DNA from: Acidobacteriota bacterium
Lineage (GTDB): Bacteria > Acidobacteriota > Terriglobia > Acidiferrales > UBA7541
DNA: 64,000 bases
Assembly (NCBI GenBank): GCA_021812285.1
Contig: JAKAOH010000002.1
Location: 1 to 64,000 of the forward strand
Direction of reading: 5' to 3'
Below the pieces are notes generated by a model. The model did no database searches. It saw only the letters and a list, made by a program, of their open reading frames with translations, and was not told the DNA's origin. A program made the translations under genes and the position numbers. Below, in pieces: positions 38,072-45,087 of this stretch. Position 1 is the first letter of the stretch. Every line of letters starts with the position of its first letter.

Positions 38072-38091
38072 AACCATTCCGGGAAGCTTGG

Positions 38092-38739
38092 CTAGGTTGC
38101 CGGTTCCAGCGCCTTCTCGTCGAACCACACCTTCTCGGCAACGGAGAAGTTGAACCTGAAGCCATCCGGCAGGGCCAGATACCTGGCTAGATCAGGGCGC
38201 GCCGCTGTGACGTGATAAGTGTGCTCGTGACGCAGCGACTTGATATTCCCGTCGTAGAGGTCGGTGGTGATCCACCAGCCCGACATGTGATCTGGCGACG
38301 GATAGCGGATGCCTTGTGCCGGAAGCCCTTTCAGCACACCCGCCGAGACAACGGTCAGCTCGTCTGGCCTCGGGGGGCTAAAGGCCGCCTTGTGCTGGTG
38401 GCAGACGAAGTGCTGATCCCTCCAGTAGCCGAGCGTCAGGTCTCCCCCCTTAACGAACGTGGAAGCGTCGGCACTGTATTCCCAGGTTTCCAGACAGTCC
38501 CCCTGCTCCGCTTCCTGGAACTTCACAAGCCAGTAGCCATAGGCCATCGTTTCGCCTGGCTTGATTTGCTTTCCAGAACTCAACAGGTAATTCGAGGCGA
38601 ACTCCAAAAACCTCTCGGCTTCCTCTATCAAGCGCGCCTCAAAATCGATGGAAATCTCCGAGTGCCCCGACGCTTTTAGACCTTCGGTGCAAACCGTGAA
38701 ACGGTGATCTGATTGCTGTACTTTGACGAAATCGACCAT
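38092..38739 (-). CDS. Hypothetical protein with possible Imm33 (DUF2185)-like C-terminus
   Basis: 215 residues from MVDFVKVQQSDHRF. The first 100 residues are mixed alpha/beta with no recognised family. The C-terminal part has the order VVSAGVLKG ... SGWWITTDL ... HVTAARPDLARYLALPDGFRF. This resembles the DUF2185/Imm33 pattern (a start V-S-x-x-V, central SGW, final P-x-x-x-x-L-x-x-P-x-G-x-x-F). Imm33 domains are predicted immunity proteins of polymorphic toxin systems, but no toxin gene is seen here, so it may be an orphan or solitary copy. Composition is less extreme in GC and codon use than its neighbours, consistent with transfer. The family call is tentative. Confidence 0.55.
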   Translation of the reverse strand: MVDFVKVQQSDHRFTVCTEGLKASGHSEISIDFEARLIEEAERFLEFASNYLLSSGKQIKPGETMAYGYWLVKFQEAEQGDCLETWEYSADASTFVKGGDLTLGYWRDQHFVCHQHKAAFSPPRPDELTVVSAGVLKGLPAQGIRYPSPDHMSGWWITTDLYDGNIKSLRHEHTYHVTAARPDLARYLALPDGFRFNFSVAEKVWFDEKALEPAT

Positions 38740-38872
38740 GCCTAAATCCTACTGTGGTGGTTGCGGTTTTGGAGGCGGGCGGCCCGTGCTGTCCGGGATT
38801 TCGCACCAGGGCCCATCTCGCCCGGCATGATAGCACCGGGGCGCCCGGCGGCGGAACATGTGCGGCGAGTGT

Positions 38873-38895
38873 GCCGGGCTTAAGCCCGGCGCTAC
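38873..38895. repeat. REP-like perfect palindrome beside transposase remnant
   Basis: GCCGGGCTTAAGCCCGGC at 38873-38890 is a perfect 18-bp palindrome followed by GCTAC. It lies 20 bp before the decayed REP-associated transposase. REP palindromes flanking their RAYT gene are the normal arrangement for these elements. Confidence 0.72.
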
Positions 38896-38909
38896 ACATC
38901 CGAAGCCGC

Positions 38910-39071
38910 CGCGTGGCGCGTTCGTACAGGTTCGGTCTGGTCGGATACGTGGTCGTACCGGGGCACGTTCACCTGCTCATCTCTGAACCGGCACGCGCCA
39001 CGCCTTCAGCCGTGCTGAAGATGCCGAAGCAGCGCGTCTCACGCCGGCTTAGGCGATCGGACTCGACCTGA
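38910..39071 (+). pseudogene. Remnant of a REP-associated tyrosine (Y1, IS200-like) transposase
   Basis: The frame reads YRFGLVGYVVVPGHVHLLIS, then EPARATPSAVLKMPKQRVSRRLRR before a stop. This is the central part of RAYT proteins: VGYVVMPEHVHLL with the metal-binding HxH (HUH) motif, then a segment ending KQRVSRRLR. The N-terminal third is missing (REP-like DNA and unrelated sequence instead). The C-terminal part containing the catalytic tyrosine and the FWQ-x-R-x-YD-x-N motif is also missing. The gene is therefore dead. Short basic residues further on (about 39080-39190) may be its eroded tail. It marks the pyrG-kdsB interval as a past landing site. Confidence 0.8.
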
Positions 39072-39197
39072 TCGATTGGAAAAAGCAGGGGCCACACAGG
39101 ATCACCGAAAAAGGGCCTCACGCTCACAGGCCGGGCCTGGGGCACCCGTAAAAGCGCAAGAGCAAAGTCGCGAGCCTGGGCCGCGCGCCGGATGCGG

Positions 39198-39950
39198 TTA
39201 CTTCGCCAGGCGATTGAGGACGCGCTGGACGTCTTCGGGGACGTCGATCGAGAGCGAATCGTATTCGGATTGCGCGATACGAATCGGGACGCCGTTTTCG
39301 AGCCAGCGCAGCTGCTCGAGCTGCTCGGCGCGTTCGAGTTCGCCCGGCGGAAGAGTGGGAAATTCGAGCAGGGCGTCGCGGCGGAACGCGTAGAGCCCGA
39401 TGTGCTTGAAATAACGCGGAACGAAATCCTCCTCGGCGTCGCGCAACCAGGGGATGGGCGCGCGAGAGAAATAGAGCGCATTGCCGTCGAAATCCATCAC
39501 CACTTTCACGACGTTGGAATCGCCGAGCGGGCCGGGCTCGCGAATCGGCGTCGCAATCGTCGCCACGCGCACGTCGGAATCTTCAGCGAGCGCCGCGACG
39601 GCGAGGTCAATGGACTGGGGATCGAGCAGCGGCTCATCGCCCTGAACGTTGACGAAAATGTCCGCGTCCACGTGGGAGGCGATTTCGGCCAGGCGCTCGG
39701 TGCCCGAGCGATGCGTGGAGCGGGTCATCATCGCTTCGCCGCCGAAACCGCGCACGGCACGGGCGATCCGTTCGTCGTCAGTCGCCACGATGACGCGGGA
39801 AACCGTTTGCGCGGCGCGGGCGCTCTCGACTACGCGCTCGATCATCGTTTTGCCGGCGAGATCCACGAGCGGTTTGCCGGGAAAGCGCGTGGAGGCGTAG
39901 CGCGCGGGAATGACGGCGACGGCTTTGGGCTGGGGCGAGGAATTGGTCAT
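39198..39950 (-). CDS. kdsB: 3-deoxy-manno-octulosonate cytidylyltransferase (CMP-KDO synthetase)
   Basis: 250 residues, the normal length. Motifs: IPARYASTRFPGKPL (CTP-binding N-terminus), DTxR-type ATDDERIA, NVQGDEPLLDP, FSRAPIPW, HIGLYAFRRDAL and LEQLRWLENG. It activates KDO with CTP for lipopolysaccharide core synthesis, so the host has a Gram-negative outer membrane with KDO-type LPS. pyrG, which supplies CTP and commonly follows kdsB, lies 3.2 kb downstream on the same strand beyond the REP/RAYT interval. Confidence 0.96.
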   Translation of the reverse strand: MTNSSPQPKAVAVIPARYASTRFPGKPLVDLAGKTMIERVVESARAAQTVSRVIVATDDERIARAVRGFGGEAMMTRSTHRSGTERLAEIASHVDADIFVNVQGDEPLLDPQSIDLAVAALAEDSDVRVATIATPIREPGPLGDSNVVKVVMDFDGNALYFSRAPIPWLRDAEEDFVPRYFKHIGLYAFRRDALLEFPTLPPGELERAEQLEQLRWLENGVPIRIAQSEYDSLSIDVPEDVQRVLNRLAK

Positions 39951-40028
39951 CGGTTCGAGCGTTCAGGCTCCGCGCGTTGATGGTAGCACGGCGCGCCAAA
40001 GGAGCGGGTGGGAGGGCCTGCCGATCGG

Positions 40029-41156
40029 TCAGTGATTGGACCGAGGAGTGGGCCAGCCGGGGAGGACGAAAACCACGCCGCGGGCGTAGTTCATCTTGCC
40101 GGTTGCGTTCAAATTCAATTCATCGAGAGGAATTGCGCCGCGCTGGCCGGTGACGCTGATGTAATGGAGCATCCAGTCGCGGCCGAGCCAATAGCGCGTG
40201 GCGAGCACCGTGGCGCCGGACATGGCGACGAGGGCGACGGGTGGGCCGGCGGGCGTGGCGGCGGGAAAAGGAGGTGGTTGCAGCGGCGCGGCTTCCACGC
40301 GAAAAGACGAAGGATTCGTCAAGAGGCCGGGAAGGCCGCCGGCGGTCAATCGCTTCCAGCGATCGAACGGAGATTCGGGCGGAAAAAGACCGGCGTTCCA
40401 CTTCATCCACTCCGGCGTGAATTGGACGAGCAGGCCGGGAACGAATTCGGGAACGAAGCTGGGCTCGTTGACGAATGGCGGAGGGGCGTACAGGCCCCAG
40501 GGATAAAAAGCCGGGTTGATCGTTTCGTTGTTGGGATCGAAGCAGATCGAGCCGGTATTGAACAGTACGCTGTCAGGCGAGCAGTAGAGATGCGGAATGA
40601 CGATGGGCTGCGAGGCGAGCGGGGCCGATTCAATAGATGAGGCGCCAAGCGAGAGCGGCGGAATTGGCGTGGCAAGCGGACTCACCAGCAGCGGTGAAGT
40701 TCCAAGAGGCGCGACGTGCGGCGGTCGCATGAGCAAGCGCGGCGATTCCGGCGGCGGACGAAACAGATCCGGATGAGATGGAGCAACAGGTGCGGATAAG
40801 CCAAATGGCGGAGGGCCGGCTGACGTGAGATTACCCGTTGGCGCCGGGGAGATGATGATGGGCTGAACGGCGCGAATGGCCGGCGCGACGGGGCGAATCG
40901 TCAAAACGCCCGGCGAAACCGGCGGATGCAAAACCGGCGCGCGCAGAACCGGCGGCGGAGTGACCCCAGGAATGCGAACGGGAGTGACGGGAACGGGCGG
41001 CGGGGGCGCGACAGGGCGAATGACGGTGCCGCGCGGAGCGCCTTGCACAGCGGTTTGCGCGAGGAGCGGCGCGGCGCAGAAAGGCGCGCAAGAAAGCACG
41101 GCCATCGCGGCCATGGCGGAGCGGAAGGAAATTCGGAGACGAGAGCCGCGTGCCAT
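40029..41156 (-). CDS. Secreted proline-rich protein with C-terminal YW module
   Basis: 375 residues with a signal peptide (MAAMAVLSCAPFCAAPLLAQ). Residues 35-190 are dominated by Pro, Val and Ala (PVAPPPPVPVTPVRIPGV), probably extended and cell-wall or envelope spanning. A middle section has few cysteines (YCSPDSVLFNTGSICFDP). The last 75 residues (TRYWLGRDWMLHYISVTGQRGAIPLDELNLNATGKMNYARG) match the C-terminus of the neighbouring gene in pattern: YW-L-x(5)-LH-(F/Y)-x(4)-GQ-x-x-x-IP-x-x-x-LN. The two genes are tandem, 29 bp apart. Function unknown; surface or envelope location inferred. Confidence 0.75.
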   Translation of the reverse strand: MARGSRLRISFRSAMAAMAVLSCAPFCAAPLLAQTAVQGAPRGTVIRPVAPPPPVPVTPVRIPGVTPPPVLRAPVLHPPVSPGVLTIRPVAPAIRAVQPIIISPAPTGNLTSAGPPPFGLSAPVAPSHPDLFRPPPESPRLLMRPPHVAPLGTSPLLVSPLATPIPPLSLGASSIESAPLASQPIVIPHLYCSPDSVLFNTGSICFDPNNETINPAFYPWGLYAPPPFVNEPSFVPEFVPGLLVQFTPEWMKWNAGLFPPESPFDRWKRLTAGGLPGLLTNPSSFRVEAAPLQPPPFPAATPAGPPVALVAMSGATVLATRYWLGRDWMLHYISVTGQRGAIPLDELNLNATGKMNYARGVVFVLPGWPTPRSNH

Positions 41157-41185
41157 TCAAATCCCCGCAGGGTGGTATCCGGCGC

Positions 41186-42520
41186 TCAGCGCTCGTGAGG
41201 TTGTGGCTTGGGCGCGGGAGACGAGAGCAGTTCGATTCCTTTGCCCGGATTCGCTTTTATCGTCGCCTTCATATTGAGCTGGGACGCCGGGATGGTTTCG
41301 CTTTGCCCCTGGGCGTTGACGAAATGCAATTGGTCTTGCGAATCGAGCCAATAGCCGGTTGCTTGCATTTTTTTGCCGCTGGAAAAGACGAGCGTCAAGG
41401 GCTCGCGCGCGGAATTGGGCGAGAGATCAGCGTCGTGGAATGCGGGCTGCGGGCCTCCGTTCGGCGAGACGACGGCTGAAAACCCTTCGGCGGAGGAAAG
41501 CGGAGCGGAGCCGGCGACGTAGAGGTTCGCATTTCCGGACGAAGATGCCGCGCGCGATGCGCTCGCTCCCGTATACGGAGAAAACAGAAGCGGACTCGAC
41601 AGGAACATACCGTTCAGCCCGAAAGCGAACGGACCGAAGCCGGTTGGTCCGCAGAGGGTATCGTTCCAGTTGAGATCGAGCGGCGAGAACGGGTAGCTGG
41701 AGAGGAAAATATCGGGCGAATTGAAATAGCAGGGCGAATAGGAAGACGTGAAATCCGAAGGACCGTAGCCGAAAAAGGAGAACGGTCCGCCAACGGAATA
41801 CGGATAGAGCGAAAAATCGAGAGCGTACCCGTAATTGGCCAGGCAGGCGGGATCGGGGAATTGCCAGAAGAGATTAAACGGATCGCACCACATGTCGTAA
41901 GACATGAGGAAGGGAGACCAGAGAAAGCCGGATCCCCAGAAGCCGGAATATCCGTAAGGATAGTAGCCGTATCCGTAGCCGTAATTCGTGTTGTAGTAAT
42001 AGTTCGAGTTGTTATACCGGCTTTCGATGACGCGGGCCGCCATCACGCGTTGATAGTAGGTGTTGGCCGTCTGGTGTGTGTAGACGGGTCTGCGTGCTCC
42101 CTCGGAACCGGAAGGTAAGAAGATCGTGGGCACGCTGTTTCCGTTGGAAGTTTCAATGCCGCCGGAGTTCGGGTGGCCGCCGGTGTTGCGGATGGGCGGA
42201 GCGCCGAAACGGTGCCAACCGCCATCCGTATTTGCTTTGAACGGATGGGATGGCGCGGGCCGCATGCCGGGTTCGGATCGCGGCATGGAACGCGGCATTG
42301 GCTGTCCCATGGGCATGGACGGCGGTGGCGCCATGCGCGGGGCCGGCATCGGCATCGCGCTGGGCATCTGCATCGGCGCCGGTGCTGCCGGGGCCGATGG
42401 CCGGCCGCCAGGTCTACCTTGAGCCCAGGCGGGAGCGGCGAATGCGGCGGCGAGAAGCGCGGCCGCGGCAACGCCCGTCCATGCGCGGAAAAGAATCGCT
42501 GGAGCTGACCTCTTGCTCAT
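41186..42520 (-). CDS. Secreted low-complexity Tyr/Pro/Met-rich protein, paralogous C-terminus
   Basis: The 993-residue track ORF runs far upstream on the complement of the AAA+ gene; the real start is MSKRSAPAILFRAW with AGGGAGGGG upstream, giving 444 residues. Signal peptide ends PAWAQ. Regions: Pro/Met-rich (PMQMPSAMPMPAPRMAPPPS), Tyr/Gly/Asn-rich (NYYYNTNYGYGYGYYPYGYS), an aromatic-rich segment, and the C-terminal module GYWLDSQDQLHFVNAQGQ ... IPASQLNMKAT shared with the downstream neighbour. Such compositions occur in envelope or matrix proteins. The two genes probably form one operon transcribed away from the AAA+ gene. Function unknown. Confidence 0.75.
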   Translation of the reverse strand: MSKRSAPAILFRAWTGVAAAALLAAAFAAPAWAQGRPGGRPSAPAAPAPMQMPSAMPMPAPRMAPPPSMPMGQPMPRSMPRSEPGMRPAPSHPFKANTDGGWHRFGAPPIRNTGGHPNSGGIETSNGNSVPTIFLPSGSEGARRPVYTHQTANTYYQRVMAARVIESRYNNSNYYYNTNYGYGYGYYPYGYSGFWGSGFLWSPFLMSYDMWCDPFNLFWQFPDPACLANYGYALDFSLYPYSVGGPFSFFGYGPSDFTSSYSPCYFNSPDIFLSSYPFSPLDLNWNDTLCGPTGFGPFAFGLNGMFLSSPLLFSPYTGASASRAASSSGNANLYVAGSAPLSSAEGFSAVVSPNGGPQPAFHDADLSPNSAREPLTLVFSSGKKMQATGYWLDSQDQLHFVNAQGQSETIPASQLNMKATIKANPGKGIELLSSPAPKPQPHER

Positions 42521-42832
42521 GGCCCCTCCCTTTGGCTGCCAAATCCGAACGTTCAACTGTTTGGATGCAGGCAGCAATGAAGCCGTTTCTTCCCCCGGAG
42601 GGCCCGGTAATGGGTTGAGCGCCGGGCTGCGATCTGGTGTTGGCAACCGAGCCTTCTGTTGACTATCATCCTCCAATAAGAACCTTGGCGCAATCCAAAA
42701 GGAACGCGCGCCCGCCAGTGGGAACGACGTGAGAGCGGGCACGGCGGCTCGATCCGGACGGTACAATATTGCGGGATGCGTGTTTGGCGCGACGAGCCGG
42801 ACGCAGCCGAGCCAAGGCAAAGGGGAAGGAAC
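42521..42832. other. Divergent intergenic region between secreted-protein operon and AAA+ gene
   Basis: 312 bp that must hold promoters for both directions. On the plus strand TACAAT at about 42763 is a fair -10, but I see no convincing -35 at the right distance; TTGACT at about 42659 has no clear -10. No sigma-54 match with good -24 and -12 boxes was found. No small ORF is convincing. Confidence 0.4.
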
Positions 42833-44149
42833 ATGGCGCAGATGACACCGACGCTGGTGGAAGCGCAGGCACTGCCGGCTCCGCACACCGTGACGGATAC
42901 GGGAATTCGGCGGAGCCTGCTCGAAGACCTGGCATTGAAGACCTTGTTCGTTTCCGGCGAGTTGACGCTGCGGGAACTCGGCGAGCACATGCAACTGAGC
43001 CTGCACGTTGTGGATGAGCTGTTCCAGTCGCTCAGGCGCGAGCAGCTGTGCGAGGTGAAAGGGATGATCGCCGGAATCCACCGGGTGACGGCGACGCAGG
43101 GAGGCAAGCGGCGCGCCATCGAACTGCTCGAACTCAATCAATACGTCGGGCCGGCGCCGGTTTCCCTGGAGTCGTATCTGAAGAATGTGCGCTCGCAGAC
43201 GGTGCAGGGGGCCGACATCCACGACGCTGATATTCGGCGCGTGTTCGATCACCTGGTGCTGGGCGATGAAGTGCTCGAACGGGTGGGCACGGCAATCGTT
43301 TCCGGGACTTCGATTTTCGTCTACGGGCCGACCGGCGGCGGAAAAACGTCCATCGCCGAAACGCTGCCGAACATCTATCCGGATTCGGTTTGGATCCCGT
43401 ACGCGGTGGAAGTGGACAGCCAGTTCATCGTGGTTTACGACGCGACGACGCACCGGCCGGTGGAGCAGCCGTCGTGGGGCGAGGCGGACACGCGTTGGGT
43501 GCGTTGCCGCAGGCCGCGCGTTTTCGTCGGCGGCGAATTGACGCCGGAGATGCTGGATTTGCAGATGAACCCGATCAGCAAATTCTATTCGGCGCCTTTG
43601 CAGATGAAGGCGAACAACGGCGTGCTGATCATCGACGACTTCGGGCGGCAGCGCATCCGGCCCGAAGACCTGCTGAACCGCTGGATCGTTCCGCTGGACC
43701 GGCGCGTGGACTTCCTGACGCTGCGCGGCGGAAAGAAATTCGAGGTTCCCTTCGATCTGTTCGTGGTGTTCGCGACGAACCTGAACCCGATGGAACTGGC
43801 CGACGAGGCGTTCATGCGCCGCATCCAGAACAAGATCCGGCTGGGCTATCCGCCGCCGCCGCAATTCAAGCAGATTTTCCGGCGGTGTTGCGACGGCCTC
43901 TCGCTCAACTACACCGACGACATGGTGAGTTACTTCATCCAAGTGCTCGAAAACCGCTACCACCAGCCGCTGCGGCCCTGCTATCCGAAGGACATCGTCA
44001 ACCAGATCGTCTGGACGGCGAAATACGAGGGCCATTCGGCATCGCTCGACCGGGAAACGATCGATCGGGCGTGCCGGAATTATTTCGTCAATCCCGAGGA
44101 TATGGAAAAGGAAAAGGAGTCGTCGGCGAAGGGCATCCGCTCGTTCTGA
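42833..44149 (+). CDS. AAA+ ATPase with N-terminal winged-helix-like region
   Basis: 438 residues from MAQMTPTLVEAQ with AGGGGAAGGA before the ATG. Residues 20-110 look helical and winged-helix-like (LEDLALKTLFVSGELTLRELGEHMQLS, LRREQLCEVKGMI). The AAA+ core has Walker A GPTGGGKTS (about residue 177), Walker B VLIIDDFG, sensor FATNLNP and an arginine-finger candidate FMRRIQNKI. The family resembles MoxR-like or cargo-remodelling ATPases often annotated only as ATPase. It precedes the PEGA/TonB-like pair and the Tad locus. A role in assembling or regulating that envelope machinery is conceivable but unproven. Confidence 0.8.
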   Translation: MAQMTPTLVEAQALPAPHTVTDTGIRRSLLEDLALKTLFVSGELTLRELGEHMQLSLHVVDELFQSLRREQLCEVKGMIAGIHRVTATQGGKRRAIELLELNQYVGPAPVSLESYLKNVRSQTVQGADIHDADIRRVFDHLVLGDEVLERVGTAIVSGTSIFVYGPTGGGKTSIAETLPNIYPDSVWIPYAVEVDSQFIVVYDATTHRPVEQPSWGEADTRWVRCRRPRVFVGGELTPEMLDLQMNPISKFYSAPLQMKANNGVLIIDDFGRQRIRPEDLLNRWIVPLDRRVDFLTLRGGKKFEVPFDLFVVFATNLNPMELADEAFMRRIQNKIRLGYPPPPQFKQIFRRCCDGLSLNYTDDMVSYFIQVLENRYHQPLRPCYPKDIVNQIVWTAKYEGHSASLDRETIDRACRNYFVNPEDMEKEKESSAKGIRSF

Positions 44150-44220
44150 CGGCGGACCCTTTGCCACGCGAAGGATGAACGGCCCGCGTGGGCGGCGATG
44201 GCCCGGGGAAACGGCCGGCT

Positions 44221-44772
44221 TTAGCGGTGCGAATTCCCGAAGACGCGAATCGAAACCGCGGTCGGGTAGGTTTCCTCGAGACGATAGGCGTAGCGCCGGC
44301 TTTTTCCCTTGACGACGTTGATTTGGTGGTCGGCGTGTTCCTGGCGCGGCCCGAGCAGGCTGACGTGGTGCTTGCCGGCAGGCAGCGTCACCTTGACCGG
44401 AGCGCGGCCTACGAATTTTCCGTCAATCCAGACGCCGGAGGGAGCGGGAGTGGCGTCGATGGTTATGAGGGCACCGTCCTTCCCAGCTTCCTTGGCGAAC
44501 CATTCGCGATTCACCTGCTCGGGCGGCGGGCCAGAGGACTTGGCGAGCGTGAGCGAGGAATTGGGCTGGCCATTTCCGCCCGGCGTAAAAACTTGGGGCC
44601 GGGAGGCGGCTACACTTCCGCTGACGTTGGCCGCACCGCCGTATTCGGCCGCGGCTTGCGCGTGGGCCCGAGGCGCAGACGCGAGCCAGAGGCCAAGGAA
44701 CACGGCGAGAAGTCCCCAGACGGGACGAGTGACTGCCGCGTGCGAACGATGAGAAAATCTTTGCAGCATCAT
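44221..44772 (-). CDS. Secreted PEGA-domain protein
   Basis: 183 residues from MMLQRFSHRSHAAV, with GGAGGAGGAAC just upstream; the 564-residue track ORF is spurious upstream. Signal peptide: WGLLAVFLGLWLASAPRAHAQ. A Ser/Gly-rich linker is followed by a PEGA domain at residues 100-165 (APSGVWIDGKFVGRAPVKVTL, then PAGKHHVSLL). PEGA domains are surface-layer-like beta modules linked to envelope proteins. A strong sigma-54 type promoter lies 72 bp upstream of the ATG on the minus strand. Divergent from the TonB-like gene at 45088. Confidence 0.85.
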   Translation of the reverse strand: MMLQRFSHRSHAAVTRPVWGLLAVFLGLWLASAPRAHAQAAAEYGGAANVSGSVAASRPQVFTPGGNGQPNSSLTLAKSSGPPPEQVNREWFAKEAGKDGALITIDATPAPSGVWIDGKFVGRAPVKVTLPAGKHHVSLLGPRQEHADHQINVVKGKSRRYAYRLEETYPTAVSIRVFGNSHR

Positions 44773-44843
44773 CGGTGTTCCTCCTCCGCTTCGGGCGGTG
44801 CATCCGGACCGGCAAACCGCGTCAGGGCGGTGCGGCAATGCGT

Positions 44844-44859
44844 GGCAATCAGTTTGCCA
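44844..44859 (-). promoter_or_regulatory. Sigma-54 (-24/-12) promoter of the PEGA gene
   Basis: On the minus strand the sequence reads TGGCAAACTGATTGCC: TGGCA at -24 and TTGC at -12, with exactly 12 nt between the GG and GC doublets as sigma-54 requires. The predicted start of transcription is near 44833, giving a leader of about 60 nt before the ATG at 44772. A sigma-54 activator gene is 2.2 kb away at 47048. Confidence 0.72.
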
Positions 44860-44893
44860 GAATATAAAGATGCCAGGAAAAGTTTGTTGGAGA

Positions 44894-44909
44894 CGGGCCA
44901 AAAGTTGCA
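44894..44909 (+). promoter_or_regulatory. Possible weak sigma-54 promoter toward the TonB-like gene
   Basis: CGGGCCAAAAGTTGCA has a perfect -12 half (TTGCA) and correct 12-nt GG-to-GC spacing, but the -24 half (CGGGCC) is poor. It points to the TonB-like gene, whose start is about 180 bp downstream. It lies 35 bp from the strong opposite-facing site. Chance occurrence is quite possible. Confidence 0.3.
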
Positions 44910-45087
44910 AAGGGAAAGGTAGCGGATAGTAACTTGAGAGGCACGGGGTCGCCGAAAGTGTTTCCAAATTCGGCCGCGCAGTGGTGTCAATAGTGAACGA
45001 AGGGAGACGGGGCGGAATTTTTGCGGCTGCTCCGGCGGACCAGGCAGCGGCTGCGCCGGGTGAGTCATCGAACGGGGAGAGCTGAAC

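Noticed and set aside
42521-44167. N-terminal half of the 993-residue minus ORF
   Set aside because: Complement of the AAA+ gene; the signal peptide and ribosome-binding site at 42520 give the real start.
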